This document shows positions 1 to 8,895 of a stretch of DNA of 55,030 nt, one piece after another. Under the pieces are notes generated by a model, which was given only the letters and a program-made list of their open reading frames with translations, was not told where the DNA came from and did no database searches. Position 1 is the first letter of the stretch. Every line of letters begins with the position of its first letter. A program made the translations under genes and the position numbers. The stretch covers positions 1 through 55,030 of the forward strand of contig NZ_JANFYN010000012.1 of the NCBI RefSeq assembly GCF_024460475.1. The letters run 5' to 3'. The stretch comes from Holdemanella sp. MSK.7.32. GTDB lineage: Bacteria; Bacillota_I; Bacilli_A; Erysipelotrichales; Erysipelotrichaceae.

Positions 1-90
1 GGAAAATCATCAAAAAATGTGTCCTTCATGGAAAGACACAAAATTTTATGAATTAGGCTTGATTTTTATTATCTAATTTTTCTAAACAAA

Positions 91-121
91 AATAAAAAGC
101 ATCTGCATAAAACAGATGCCT
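91..121 (-). terminator. Intrinsic terminator after the DUF234 ATPase gene
   Basis: Read on the minus strand, GCATCTG pairs with CAGATGC around a 7-base loop and is followed by TTTTTATTTTT. It starts at the stop codon of the upstream ATPase gene. Confidence 0.8.
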
Positions 122-1508
122 AAAATTCAAATAAATCATCAATCGTTAGTAATACAGCTCCATCTTCTTTTGCTTGTCTTACGACTGAATCCGAATAGCC
201 AGACTTACTAATAAACCACAAATATTTCTCTTCTAGATTTGGAAATGCTTGAGTAGCCATTACTAAATCTTCATACTCATCATATGGCATTGGCTGGGAA
301 GTAAATTTGCACTCCACAAAAACACCTTTTTTACCAGTACGATCCAACGCAAGCAAATCTACATCGTCCTGTGCTTTTAAAGTTGGATTTGTCCCCCACC
401 ATTTCCCCAAATGATAAGGTATGAAAGGAAGCTTTCTACATTTAGCCAAACGAATCAAATATTCTTTACAAATATCCTCAAACACATCCCCCATTAGATT
501 GCTTATATCCTCCATGATTTCCTTAGATGCATCATTTGCTCCTAACATGGCATAGTAAGAATTGTTTGTGAATTCATAGCGAAACCAAAATTTAAAGAAA
601 TTATCCTTAATCACATAAATCGACTTCTTGCTCGTTTCTTTATCACCACAAGGAATCCTCTTTTCAATCAAACGAAGTGTTTGTAGCGTAATCAAATATT
701 TAGATACTTTTGTACGCTCCTCATGAATATAATCCGCAATATCAACCACTTTATTTCTTCCATTCGCAATGGCAGCTAATATACTACTATACACATTAGT
801 TTCTCTTAATTCCGCCTTCAATAAATTATCTGGTTCTTCATAAAGATAAGCTCCATTACGAATAATTTTATTCGCTATATTTTTTTCAATAGTTAGATTG
901 GGATCAAAAGCCTCTAAATATCTTGGAATCCCACCCAATATTCCATACGCCAACAATTTATCTTCATTACTATATTCTGGAAAAAATGCACTACTCTCTA
1001 GATAATCAAATGGCTTTATTTCTAAAGTCGATGTTTGTCGATCATGAAGCGGACTTTTTCTACCCATAACATCACTTTCCATAATACTTACAGAAGAACC
1101 ACACAAAATTAAAAAGATATTCTTCTTTTTCCAATTATGGTCAATCACATGCTGCAATATTGACTTTACCGAAGGATTCTCATCAATAATATAAGGAAAT
1201 TCATCAATTATCACGGCAATTTTTTCTGTAGCCTTCTCTCCAATATAATTGAACGCATCCTCCCAACTTATAAATGAAGCTATAAAATTCTTATCAAAAT
1301 GATATTGAATCACTTTAGAAAAGTCCTCTAAGTTTAGCGCATCATTTTTTTCTCGAGCAGGAAAAAAGATTGCGTTCGAATGTTCGGCAAATTCCTGTAG
1401 AATCGTTGTTTTACCAACTCTTCTTCGACCATACATTACTAAATATTCAAAACAATCACTATTATATAATTCATTCAAATGATTTAATTCTTCTTTTCTT
1501 CCTAACAT
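120..1508 (-). CDS. AAA+ ATPase with C-terminal DUF234 nuclease-like domain
   Basis: 462-residue protein of the archaeal-type ATPase/DUF234 family. Visible features are an N-terminal Walker A (GRRRVGKTT, about residue 27), a Walker B region (VIIDEFPY), a middle winged-helix-like segment, and a C-terminal PD-(D/E)XK-like signature (DDVDLLALD followed by VFVECKF). Proteins of this type are widespread, often on mobile or defence islands, and their biochemical role is not settled. I start at ATG 1506-1508, preceded by an AAGGATG ribosome-binding site; a TTG one codon upstream is less likely. It is transcribed away from the HNH/membrane-protein pair and has its own upstream region with three GTATAC boxes. 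The family call is firm; a defence role is inference. Confidence 0.85.
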   Translation of the reverse strand: MLGRKEELNHLNELYNSDCFEYLVMYGRRRVGKTTILQEFAEHSNAIFFPAREKNDALNLEDFSKVIQYHFDKNFIASFISWEDAFNYIGEKATEKIAVIIDEFPYIIDENPSVKSILQHVIDHNWKKKNIFLILCGSSVSIMESDVMGRKSPLHDRQTSTLEIKPFDYLESSAFFPEYSNEDKLLAYGILGGIPRYLEAFDPNLTIEKNIANKIIRNGAYLYEEPDNLLKAELRETNVYSSILAAIANGRNKVVDIADYIHEERTKVSKYLITLQTLRLIEKRIPCGDKETSKKSIYVIKDNFFKFWFRYEFTNNSYYAMLGANDASKEIMEDISNLMGDVFEDICKEYLIRLAKCRKLPFIPYHLGKWWGTNPTLKAQDDVDLLALDRTGKKGVFVECKFTSQPMPYDEYEDLVMATQAFPNLEEKYLWFISKSGYSDSVVRQAKEDGAVLLTIDDLFEF

Positions 1509-1529
1509 CAAATCACATCCTTTATATTT

Positions 1530-1562
1530 GTATACTTACGAGTAGTATACTCTAAAGTATAC
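1530..1562. promoter_or_regulatory. Three GTATAC boxes upstream of the ATPase gene
   Basis: GTATAC occurs at 1530-1535, 1545-1550 and 1557-1562. The outer two form an inverted repeat (TTGTATACTT and AAGTATACAA). The boxes lie 22-54 bp before the ATPase start codon, so they could be an operator, or could supply overlapping minus-strand -10 hexamers (TATACT). Confidence 0.45.
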
Positions 1563-1595
1563 AAATATTCAACGATTCTTTCACTGTATTTTTCT

Positions 1596-3089
1596 TTATT
1601 CTCCCAGTTCATCCAACATATCATCCACACCATCACGATAACTTTCATCATTATCATAACGATTCTCATCATAATCACCAGAATATGCATCATCACTTCC
1701 TTCATCATAAGAAGAAGATGATGACGATGATGATGATGGATAAGATGAAGGATTCGAATCTTGTCCTTCTTTCTTTTTACGTTTCTCTTCTCTAGCCTTA
1801 AACTCACTCAATTCCGTACGACGCCTACTCTCGAGACGATACTGTTCCATTTGCGCTTCCCATTCTGCCTCTTCCTTTTTCAAAGATATATATCCAGATC
1901 CAAATAAAATCCCAAGAATAATCAAGAAAATAATTCCACCCTTACCCTTTGATTCATTATTTGGTTGAATGACTTCTATTCCTTGATCATTTTTACTAAG
2001 ATCAACTCCAGGCAATACTTTTCCCTTATTTGAATAATCAAATTGTTTTTTTGTTGTTTGAACTTTTGGTGGGCTATTCACCGAAAACTTTAAATGTATC
2101 TCATATAATCTTCTAAGTATAAAACCAGTTATCCAATTAATAAATGCCTCCTCAAATTCAATACTAAAACAAGTTAGTAGACTAAGAAACTCAAACATTG
2201 CTTTATCCATTAAGGTAGAATCAAAACGAGGATCATTCTTTAACATTGTCTTAATTTCATCCTCTGACTTACCATCATATCTACGAATCAGCTCATCATC
2301 ACTCATATCCAAGATTTCCTTAACGCCATCTCCCACAGTCTTTTTACGCGTTTCTATATCTAATTTTGACTTTTTCGGTGTTTCTTTCTTCTTTTCAAAA
2401 ACAGGTACCTGAGGCTGCTTTGTCTCCTTCTTCTTGGAAACAGGTACATCCACACCATACTGCTGCATTACCTGTATTAACTCATTTGTAAGTAAACCCT
2501 TCTTATTAGCCTGAATATAAATATCTTCATAGATAGGACAAAGACTACAAGCTTCACTAAACTTATTTTGCTTCACTAAAGCAGTGACCGATTCCATAAA
2601 GCCATACAAACTATATCCTTTAATACACTCTTCGCAAATAGATGCATAGAAATGTCTTAAGTAAGCAGGAATAAATACAGACGTATAGAAATCATTTTCT
2701 TTACATTGTTTAGAAATAGTCTCTACATGTTTCTTAACCCGACTCGAATCTAAAATCATACGATATAGAAAACTTGCCAATGGATTGCACAATATGCCAA
2801 AGTTCACATTTAAACAAGACTCTAACATCTTATCTTTCACTAATTCAACTTCAACTTCCAATTGCGATGTACTTCCTTGCATCATGAACATATGAATCTT
2901 TTCAAGACTTGAAATATCACGATTTAAATTTGCGGTATTCATATTTGAAAAAGGAAGTTCAATATCTTTATATTCACCACGAATCAGTTTATCCTCTACA
3001 TCATTTACTAAACTTGAATACTTTTCTTTACAATCATTATAATATTCATACCAATCTAGAAACTCTTTTGAAATTATTATATTTTCCAT
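1596..3089 (-). CDS. Single-pass membrane protein with Ser-rich acidic tail, partner of HNH protein
   Basis: 497 residues, family not recognised. Residues 1-210 are a mostly helical, Cys-containing soluble region. Residues 213-245 are Lys-rich, and 250-335 form a second helical region. One hydrophobic segment lies at about 384-403, followed by a charged coiled-coil-like stretch (404-440), a run of nine serines, and an Asp/Glu/Tyr-rich tail to the end. The start codon overlaps the end of the HNH gene by 13 nt, so the two are probably translationally coupled and work together. A membrane-anchored partner of a nuclease is suggestive of an abortive-infection or effector arrangement, but no known toxin motif is visible. 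Confidence 0.7.
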   Translation of the reverse strand: MENIIISKEFLDWYEYYNDCKEKYSSLVNDVEDKLIRGEYKDIELPFSNMNTANLNRDISSLEKIHMFMMQGSTSQLEVEVELVKDKMLESCLNVNFGILCNPLASFLYRMILDSSRVKKHVETISKQCKENDFYTSVFIPAYLRHFYASICEECIKGYSLYGFMESVTALVKQNKFSEACSLCPIYEDIYIQANKKGLLTNELIQVMQQYGVDVPVSKKKETKQPQVPVFEKKKETPKKSKLDIETRKKTVGDGVKEILDMSDDELIRRYDGKSEDEIKTMLKNDPRFDSTLMDKAMFEFLSLLTCFSIEFEEAFINWITGFILRRLYEIHLKFSVNSPPKVQTTKKQFDYSNKGKVLPGVDLSKNDQGIEVIQPNNESKGKGGIIFLIILGILFGSGYISLKKEEAEWEAQMEQYRLESRRRTELSEFKAREEKRKKKEGQDSNPSSYPSSSSSSSSSYDEGSDDAYSGDYDENRYDNDESYRDGVDDMLDELGE

Positions 3090-4219
3090 TCACTATACCC
3101 CTGCATTCTAGCCGCCTCATACAAAGGATGCATATGCGCTTCTAACTTATGCTTAAACTCATATTCCGTATTTTCCTTGACATACAATTCTTCTAAGGCC
3201 CACAAAGACTGGAGATTCTTGGCATAGCACTTCTCAAATAGCTTATGAATTGAATCATATTCTACAACACTCTTATATAAGTCATACTCCATATTCGCCA
3301 TCTTATTAAAGTACAAATCCCACTCTGGTAAATGATTACTCTTTGAACGATTTGCGCTCGCATTGCTTGGTATTAAATTCCACATTTCATCATGTGCTAC
3401 ATAAGACCACGGAATGAAGTGATCCACATCAAATGCGGGTTCTAATTTATTACCTGTATATATATCCACAATTTCTTTATTCGACACTTCAATATACGCA
3501 TTCCACAAATCACGCACTCTTTCTAAATGTCTTACATTATTCCTTTCATCATCCAGTTTATTAATAATTCCAGGCACACCCGGATTGATCATTTGAAGAA
3601 ATTGAATCTTATTATACTGAATCCAATTTTTAATGATCAAATAATTATCCATTAAGAAAGGAATCCAAGCTTTCTGCAAAATAACACACTTACCAATCCC
3701 CACTCCATTCTCAATAATATAAGGCAGATGAATTTCTTGATTCAACATTTGAATATATTCAATACGATACTCATCCCCTTTATCCTTAGTAAGTTCGAAC
3801 GAAAAACTACTCAACAATTTATAGGGAACATTCTTTGCCAACTTTCGCTTATATTCCAAAACCAAATGATTCTGTTCTTTTAATACACTACGAATTTCAT
3901 CTGGCCTTGAACACTCATTTAAAGACGTATTTTCAATCAACACATCAATAGCACGATTGATCGCATCTCTTCTTTCTCCTTCGATCATTGGACCCAAAAA
4001 CAAATGATACTGTGTTACCGTATACCAAGCCGACACAATCATCTCATCAAAGATTTCGTCAAATGAAAAACGATATTTTTTCAGCATCAAATTCATAATG
4101 GCTTCTAACCAATAAAATTTGTAGCACTGCGTAGGATGATCCAACATACTCCCAAAAGCTCGATAATCCAGTTCTCCAGAATACGCATCGTTCTTTATAA
4201 ATTCCATATTCATACCCAT
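3077..4219 (-). CDS. HNH endonuclease domain protein
   Basis: 380 residues. The HNH motif lies at about 264-297: DVDHFIPWSY with the Asp-His pair, then NLIPSNASAN and the terminal NRSKSNHLP. This pattern is typical of HNH nucleases that act on DNA. The first ~250 residues are helical, match no family I recognise, and may carry target recognition. The start ATG at 4219 follows a GGTGG ribosome-binding site and a TATAAT hexamer (minus strand, 4236-4241). It is the first gene of a leftward pair with the membrane protein and diverges from the PLD-helicase gene. Confidence 0.8.
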   Translation of the reverse strand: MGMNMEFIKNDAYSGELDYRAFGSMLDHPTQCYKFYWLEAIMNLMLKKYRFSFDEIFDEMIVSAWYTVTQYHLFLGPMIEGERRDAINRAIDVLIENTSLNECSRPDEIRSVLKEQNHLVLEYKRKLAKNVPYKLLSSFSFELTKDKGDEYRIEYIQMLNQEIHLPYIIENGVGIGKCVILQKAWIPFLMDNYLIIKNWIQYNKIQFLQMINPGVPGIINKLDDERNNVRHLERVRDLWNAYIEVSNKEIVDIYTGNKLEPAFDVDHFIPWSYVAHDEMWNLIPSNASANRSKSNHLPEWDLYFNKMANMEYDLYKSVVEYDSIHKLFEKCYAKNLQSLWALEELYVKENTEYEFKHKLEAHMHPLYEAARMQGYSEWKI

Positions 4220-4235
4220 GTTCTTTCCACCAAAT

Positions 4236-4288
4236 ATTATAACCTTTTCGATCTATGATTTCATTTTAATGCTGGTATAATGTTAGGT
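4236..4288. promoter_or_regulatory. Divergent promoter region between HNH and helicase operons
   Basis: On the minus strand TATAAT (4236-4241) serves the HNH gene. On the plus strand an extended -10, TGGTATAAT ending at 4281, serves the helicase. The -35 positions predicted at 17-bp spacing overlap near 4253-4264, so RNA polymerase might occupy only one promoter at a time. Confidence 0.5.
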
Positions 4289-7183
4289 ATGAACTATCAA
4301 AATATACAAAGCGGCCTATCTACCGCATTTCTAGACAAAAATATATCTTCCAACGTATTATATCGACCTCAATTTATTTCAAACGACTATAAGAATGGAA
4401 GAAAAGTACTAAGCACCATTGAAGATGAATTATTACACTGCGACTCTTTTTTAATCAGTGTAGCCTTCATTACGATGGGAGGTATCACCCCCTTACTTCA
4501 AACGCTTCGTACTTTAGAAGATAAAGGCATTCATGGAAAGATTCTAACAACGGACTATTTGGCATTTAGTGATCCTAAAGCGTTAGATAAACTCGCTACA
4601 TTTTCGAATATTGAACTTAAAATGTATCTAGTACCCGACTCAAAGAATGGTTTTCATACCAAGGGATATATCTTTCAATCAAATGAAATCTATAAGATAC
4701 TTATAGGTTCTAGTAATATGACAAATACAGCACTTACTACAAATCGAGAATGGAATACAAAAATTGTATCCACAAAATCCGGTGAGTTTGTATCTGAAAT
4801 GTTAGATGAATTTGAAGAATTATGGAATCATCCAAATACATATTCCTACAATGCATTTATTGGTGCATATAGAGTGCATTATGAAGAATACAAAAAGGTG
4901 AAACAAAAAGAAGACATTAAATTACCTTCTAAACAACTGATCCCAAATTCTATGCAACAGGCTTTTATTTCCAATCTTAGAAAGCTTCGCAATGAGAATG
5001 AATCAAAGAGTTTGTTGATTTCAGCCACAGGAACCGGCAAAACATATGCGTCTGCCTTTGCCTTACAAGACCAAAATCCAAAGAAAGCCCTATTTTTAGT
5101 GCATAGAGAACAAATCGCCAAACAAGCTCTTCAAAGCTATAGAAACGTCTTTGGAGATACAAAGACATTTGGACTTTTATCTGGAAACAGCAAAGATACT
5201 GATGTAGACTGCTTGTTCGCAACCATGCAAACGATGTCTAAAAAAGAAGTGTATTCAAGTTTTGCCCCTGATACATTCGATACCATCATCATTGATGAGG
5301 CACATCGCATTGGAGCTAAAAGCTATCAAGAAATCATGGACTACTTTAATCCAAAGTTTTGGCTAGGAATGAGCGCAAGCCCAGAAAGAACCGATGACTT
5401 TGATGTATATGCAGCCTTCGACCATAATATTGCCTATGAAATTCGTCTTCAACAAGCTCTAGAAGAAAACTTATTATGTCCATTCCACTATTTTGGCATT
5501 ACCGACTTTTTAACAAACGGAAACGAAACCGATTTTACAGATTTCAACTACCTTACATCGAACCAAAGAGTCGACTACATTATCGAACAAACCAATTACT
5601 ATGGATACAGTGGAGAAAGAGTCAAAGGACTCATGTTTTGCAGCTCCAAAAAAGAAGCGGCTGCCCTTAGTGAAAGATTAAATCTAAGAGGATATCGAAC
5701 CATCGCTTTAAGTGGAGAGGATTCTCAAGAAAAAAGAGAAGATGCGATTGATCGCTTAGTATCCGATACAAGAAGTGACTATCTACAATACATTTTAACT
5801 GTAGATATTTTTAATGAAGGTGTCGACATTCCTGAAATCAATCAAGTTGTACTATTAAGACCCACACAATCGCCCATTGTCTTTGTCCAACAATTAGGTC
5901 GAGGCCTAAGAAAATCAAAAGACAAAGAATATGTTGTCATTCTAGACTTCATTGGAAACTACAAAAACAACTTCATGATTCCAATCGCCCTATCTGGAGA
6001 TCGTTCTTACAACAAAGACAATATAAGACGATATGTTCTTGAGGGTGAAAGAATTATTCCAGGATCGAGTACGATTCACTTTGATGAAATCAGTAAGAAA
6101 CAAATTTTTGCGTCGATTGACAAATTATCAGGTATTAAAACTTTTATTAAAGAAAGTTATAAAAATCTTAAATATAAACTGAATCGAACACCCCTTCTTA
6201 TGGACTTTTTAAGCAACCATGAAGTTGATCCACTTGTGATTTTAAAAGAATATAAAACCTATTATAAACTTTTAGAAAGTATAGATGCCTCTAGTATAGA
6301 AAAGCCATTAAACGATAAAGAACTAACCGTGTTAGAATACTATTCTAGTATTATCGCAAATTCAAGACGACCTATTGAAGCCGAGTTATTAAATCAAATT
6401 ATAAACTTGTATACAATAGAACCATTCGATTTACTGAATCAAATTAACTCGAAGTATAACACCCAATTTAATATGAATCATCTTAATTCTGCATTATCTA
6501 ATATTACAGGAAATTTTATTAAAACCTCAGCAGAAAAAGATAAAAACACACTATTAAACTCCGTTATTCTACACAATGATGACAAGCTATCTATTTCTAA
6601 TGATTTTAAGAACATCCTCACAAACACTCAATTCAAGGAATACATTCAAGATTTAATTGATGTATGTATTGAGAAAAATAAATCGCTTAGGAACAAAAAG
6701 AAAGACACATTTGGCTTTATCATGTATGAAAAGTATTCTCGAAGAGATGTATGTCAGCTGTTGAATCATATTAAAGACGATGCATCAACAATGTATGGAA
6801 TGAAACAATTAAACAAAAATACATGTATATTCGTAACATATCATAAGGCAGATGGAATAAATGGAGCTGAATATTTGGATGGAAAGCCTAACTATTCTGA
6901 TTCCTTCATGGATTCTCAAACATTTATGTGGAATTCTAAAATAGGGAACGGTCCTGAAAGTAAATATATGAAGGAATTCACATCAGGTGAAACAAAGAGA
7001 TTATTCGTTAAAAAAAGTGATGGAGAAGGAACCGATTTCTACTACATGGGAACCTTTGAGATTGACAATATTAAAGGTACAACCAAGAAAAACAATAAGG
7101 GAGTTCTTCAACCCATTTGTGATGTTACTTTAAAAATGAATGAATCCATTCGAGAAGATATTTTCGATTATTTACAACAATAA
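4289..7183 (+). CDS. PLD-SF2 helicase-DUF3427 protein
   Basis: About 964 residues. Numbering from the first ATG at 4280, the N-terminal phospholipase D-like domain has HTK at 126-128 and GSSN at 143-146. The SF2 helicase core follows, with Walker A ATGTGKT near 249-255, DEAH at 339-342, and motif VI QQLGRGLR near 530. The C-terminal ~330 residues match DUF3427 (YxDxxTFMWNSK, then a DFYYMG-type segment). The combination resembles type III restriction Res subunits and helicases of defence islands. ATG 4289 is preferred over 4280 because the first ATG lies within the TATAATG of the likely promoter, which would give a leaderless mRNA beginning at or next to ATG 4289. It is followed 12 bp later by a NUDIX gene, a pairing I regard as functional. 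Confidence 0.88.
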   Translation: MNYQNIQSGLSTAFLDKNISSNVLYRPQFISNDYKNGRKVLSTIEDELLHCDSFLISVAFITMGGITPLLQTLRTLEDKGIHGKILTTDYLAFSDPKALDKLATFSNIELKMYLVPDSKNGFHTKGYIFQSNEIYKILIGSSNMTNTALTTNREWNTKIVSTKSGEFVSEMLDEFEELWNHPNTYSYNAFIGAYRVHYEEYKKVKQKEDIKLPSKQLIPNSMQQAFISNLRKLRNENESKSLLISATGTGKTYASAFALQDQNPKKALFLVHREQIAKQALQSYRNVFGDTKTFGLLSGNSKDTDVDCLFATMQTMSKKEVYSSFAPDTFDTIIIDEAHRIGAKSYQEIMDYFNPKFWLGMSASPERTDDFDVYAAFDHNIAYEIRLQQALEENLLCPFHYFGITDFLTNGNETDFTDFNYLTSNQRVDYIIEQTNYYGYSGERVKGLMFCSSKKEAAALSERLNLRGYRTIALSGEDSQEKREDAIDRLVSDTRSDYLQYILTVDIFNEGVDIPEINQVVLLRPTQSPIVFVQQLGRGLRKSKDKEYVVILDFIGNYKNNFMIPIALSGDRSYNKDNIRRYVLEGERIIPGSSTIHFDEISKKQIFASIDKLSGIKTFIKESYKNLKYKLNRTPLLMDFLSNHEVDPLVILKEYKTYYKLLESIDASSIEKPLNDKELTVLEYYSSIIANSRRPIEAELLNQIINLYTIEPFDLLNQINSKYNTQFNMNHLNSALSNITGNFIKTSAEKDKNTLLNSVILHNDDKLSISNDFKNILTNTQFKEYIQDLIDVCIEKNKSLRNKKKDTFGFIMYEKYSRRDVCQLLNHIKDDASTMYGMKQLNKNTCIFVTYHKADGINGAEYLDGKPNYSDSFMDSQTFMWNSKIGNGPESKYMKEFTSGETKRLFVKKSDGEGTDFYYMGTFEIDNIKGTTKKNNKGVLQPICDVTLKMNESIREDIFDYLQQ

Positions 7184-7195
7184 AGGAGTGATTTT

Positions 7196-7582
7196 TTGAA
7201 AACAATACATGTAGTAGCCGCCATTATTAAAGATGGTAATAAAATATTCGCCACCCAAAGAGGCTATGGCGAATTCAAAGACGGATGGGAATTTCCAGGA
7301 GGAAAAGTAGAACCCAATGAAACAAGTAAACAAGCTATTGTTCGTGAAATTAAAGAAGAATTAGATACAACTATTCAAGTACAAGAATACTTTGATACAG
7401 TCGAATACGACTATCCAAACTTCCACCTATCCATGGACTGCTTCATTTGTACAATCCTTAAAGGAAACTTAACCCTATTAGAACATGAATCTGCCCAATG
7501 GCTATCTAAAGAAACATTAGATTCAGTAGACTGGCTACCTGCAGATTTAGGATTAATAGCTAAATTAAAGAAAATATTATAA
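7196..7582 (+). CDS. NUDIX (MutT-like) nucleotide pyrophosphohydrolase
   Basis: 128 residues, the size of (deoxy)nucleoside triphosphate pyrophosphohydrolases. The Nudix box runs G-x5-E-x7-REIKEEL and is followed by Asp where many members have Gly. FPGGKVEPNE precedes the helix. The start codon is TTG at 7196, chosen because AAAGGAG sits 7 nt upstream and there is no better ATG. The family hydrolyses NTPs, modified dNTPs or other nucleoside diphosphate derivatives using Mg2+ bound by the box glutamates. Co-transcription with the DUF3427 helicase suggests nucleotide clearance or modification linked to that system. A diverged copy of its last 49 codons lies at 12818-12967. Confidence 0.88.
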   Translation: MKTIHVVAAIIKDGNKIFATQRGYGEFKDGWEFPGGKVEPNETSKQAIVREIKEELDTTIQVQEYFDTVEYDYPNFHLSMDCFICTILKGNLTLLEHESAQWLSKETLDSVDWLPADLGLIAKLKKIL

Positions 7583-7680
7583 TCCCATACAACATTTTAA
7601 AGTATCAAAAAACGAGCATTTCATCTTTATATAAAGAACAAATGCTCATTTTTCTTTGATTTAACTGTCAAACAATTCAT
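7583..7680 (+). repeat. Dispersed repeat copy 1 (degenerate), after the NUDIX gene
   Basis: Begins TCCCATACAACATTTT directly after the NUDIX stop codon, has a central CTTTATATAAAG palindrome, and ends with AACTGTCAAACAAT. It matches four other copies at 12968, 13461, 18411 and 18521. In this copy the centre forms a stronger hairpin. Confidence 0.7.
7614..7656 (+). terminator. Terminator of the helicase-NUDIX operon
   Basis: GAGCATTT and AAATGCTC flank CTTTATATAAAG, giving a long hairpin followed by ATTTTTCTTT. It lies inside repeat copy 1. Confidence 0.7.
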
Positions 7681-7899
7681 ACAAATTTAGCTTCACAAGC
7701 TTTTGACATATAACCATCAAAAATACCCTATAATTCTCTAAGGTGTTTTAAATATACCATTATTTATTTTATATAGTTAGCTCTCATCACTGAAGTAACA
7801 AGATTCTTGAGAACAGATTTCTATTGAACCCTTTCTTACCAAGCTCTCAACGGAAAAAGATTAGTATTTCGATGTGAGTACATACAAAGAAATTGAAAA
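7681..7899. other. Non-coding stretch with possible RNA promoter and decayed sequence
   Basis: No credible gene is visible. TATAAT with TTCTCTAAG just downstream (7727-7739) begins a ~28-bp segment that recurs near 22434. At 7846-7865 the sequence AACGGAAAAAGATTAGT resembles the hairpin region of the toxin locus at 13336-13353, possibly a decayed relative. Neither similarity is long enough to name a feature. Confidence 0.3.
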
Positions 7900-7948
7900 C
7901 AAAAGAATCAGTATAACATTTTAATTCATGTTTAAACTGATTCTTTTT
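7900..7948. terminator. Terminator downstream of psuG
   Basis: AAAGAATCAGT (7902-7912) pairs with ACTGATTCTTT (7936-7946). T-rich tracts lie on both sides, so it can serve the leftward psuG operon and possibly rightward transcription too. Confidence 0.7.
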
Positions 7949-7985
7949 CATTTATTTAATTACATTTTTATTTGATACTTATTCC

Positions 7986-8891
7986 TTATAACTTAGAGTA
8001 AGCTTTAGCAATCTGCGCCCCTACTTTCGCATTATTATATACCAACGCAATATTAGCTTTTAAACTCTTTCCTTCGCTTTCTTCGACAATTTTAGCCAAC
8101 AAGAACGGAGTTACATCTTTTCCTGTAATATGTCTTTCATTAGCTTCATTAATTGCCTTATCAATCAAATCATCAATATATTTTTTATCCATTGATGATT
8201 CTTCAGGAATTGGATTAGTGATTAGAACTGCACCATCTAATTTTAACTCTTCTTTAGTTTTAATCATCTTAGCTATTTCTTCAGGTGAATCTAATCTTAA
8301 GTTTAACTTATATTCACTTTCTCTTGTAAAAAATTGTGGTAAATAATCAGTTTGATATCCTACAACAGGTACACCTTTAGTCTCTAAATACTCTAATGTA
8401 CGAGGTAAATCTAAAATTGATTTCGCCCCTGCACATATAACATTTACATTAGTTTTAGCCAACTCATCAAGATCAGCTGAGACATCCATAGCTTCTTCAT
8501 AGCCACGATGCACACCACCAATTCCTCCTGTTACAAAGAATTTTATTCCAGCCATACTTGCACAAATCATTGTTGATGCGACAGTTGTTGCTCCCATTTC
8601 TTTAGTAGAAATAACTTTTGCTAAATCACGACGTGATACTTTTGCGACATTCTTGCTTGTAGCTAGCAAATATAAATCATCATCTGTTAATCCAATTTTG
8701 ATTCGCCCATTTATAATTGCAATTGTTGCTGGCACAACACCATAGCTACGAATAATTTCTTCGCAATGTTTTGCCATTTCAACATTTTGTGGATATGGCA
8801 TACCATGTGAAATAATAGTTGACTCCAAAGCTACTACTGGTAAATTACTATCTAGTGCTTCTTTTACTTCATCTTTAATATCTAAATACAT
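7986..8891 (-). CDS. psuG: Pseudouridine-5'-phosphate glycosidase
   Basis: 301 residues, the normal length for PsuG/IndA. The enzyme splits the C-C glycosidic bond of pseudouridine 5'-phosphate to give uracil and ribose 5-phosphate, using Mn2+. By alignment from memory, the key residues of E. coli PsuG (Glu31, Lys93, Asp149, Lys166) appear here as Glu23 (ALESTI), Lys84 (VAKVSRRDL), Asp140 (DVSAD) and Lys157 (CAGAKSI), at a near-constant offset of 8-9. TGGIGGVHRG is also characteristic. It is the last gene of a five-gene PTS operon that has no PsuK kinase, so its phosphorylated substrate presumably arrives through the PTS. Confidence 0.95.
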   Translation of the reverse strand: MYLDIKDEVKEALDSNLPVVALESTIISHGMPYPQNVEMAKHCEEIIRSYGVVPATIAIINGRIKIGLTDDDLYLLATSKNVAKVSRRDLAKVISTKEMGATTVASTMICASMAGIKFFVTGGIGGVHRGYEEAMDVSADLDELAKTNVNVICAGAKSILDLPRTLEYLETKGVPVVGYQTDYLPQFFTRESEYKLNLRLDSPEEIAKMIKTKEELKLDGAVLITNPIPEESSMDKKYIDDLIDKAINEANERHITGKDVTPFLLAKIVEESEGKSLKANIALVYNNAKVGAQIAKAYSKL

Positions 8892-8895
8892 TTTA

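Noticed and set aside
1..90. Hairpin GTGTC/GACAC near the left edge
   Set aside because: Could be a minus-strand terminator, but the gene it would serve is unclear and a better terminator lies at 91-121.
1508..1807. 99-codon His/Met-rich frame
   Set aside because: Out-of-frame reading of the Ser-rich acidic tail of the membrane protein; composition is an artefact of simple repeats.
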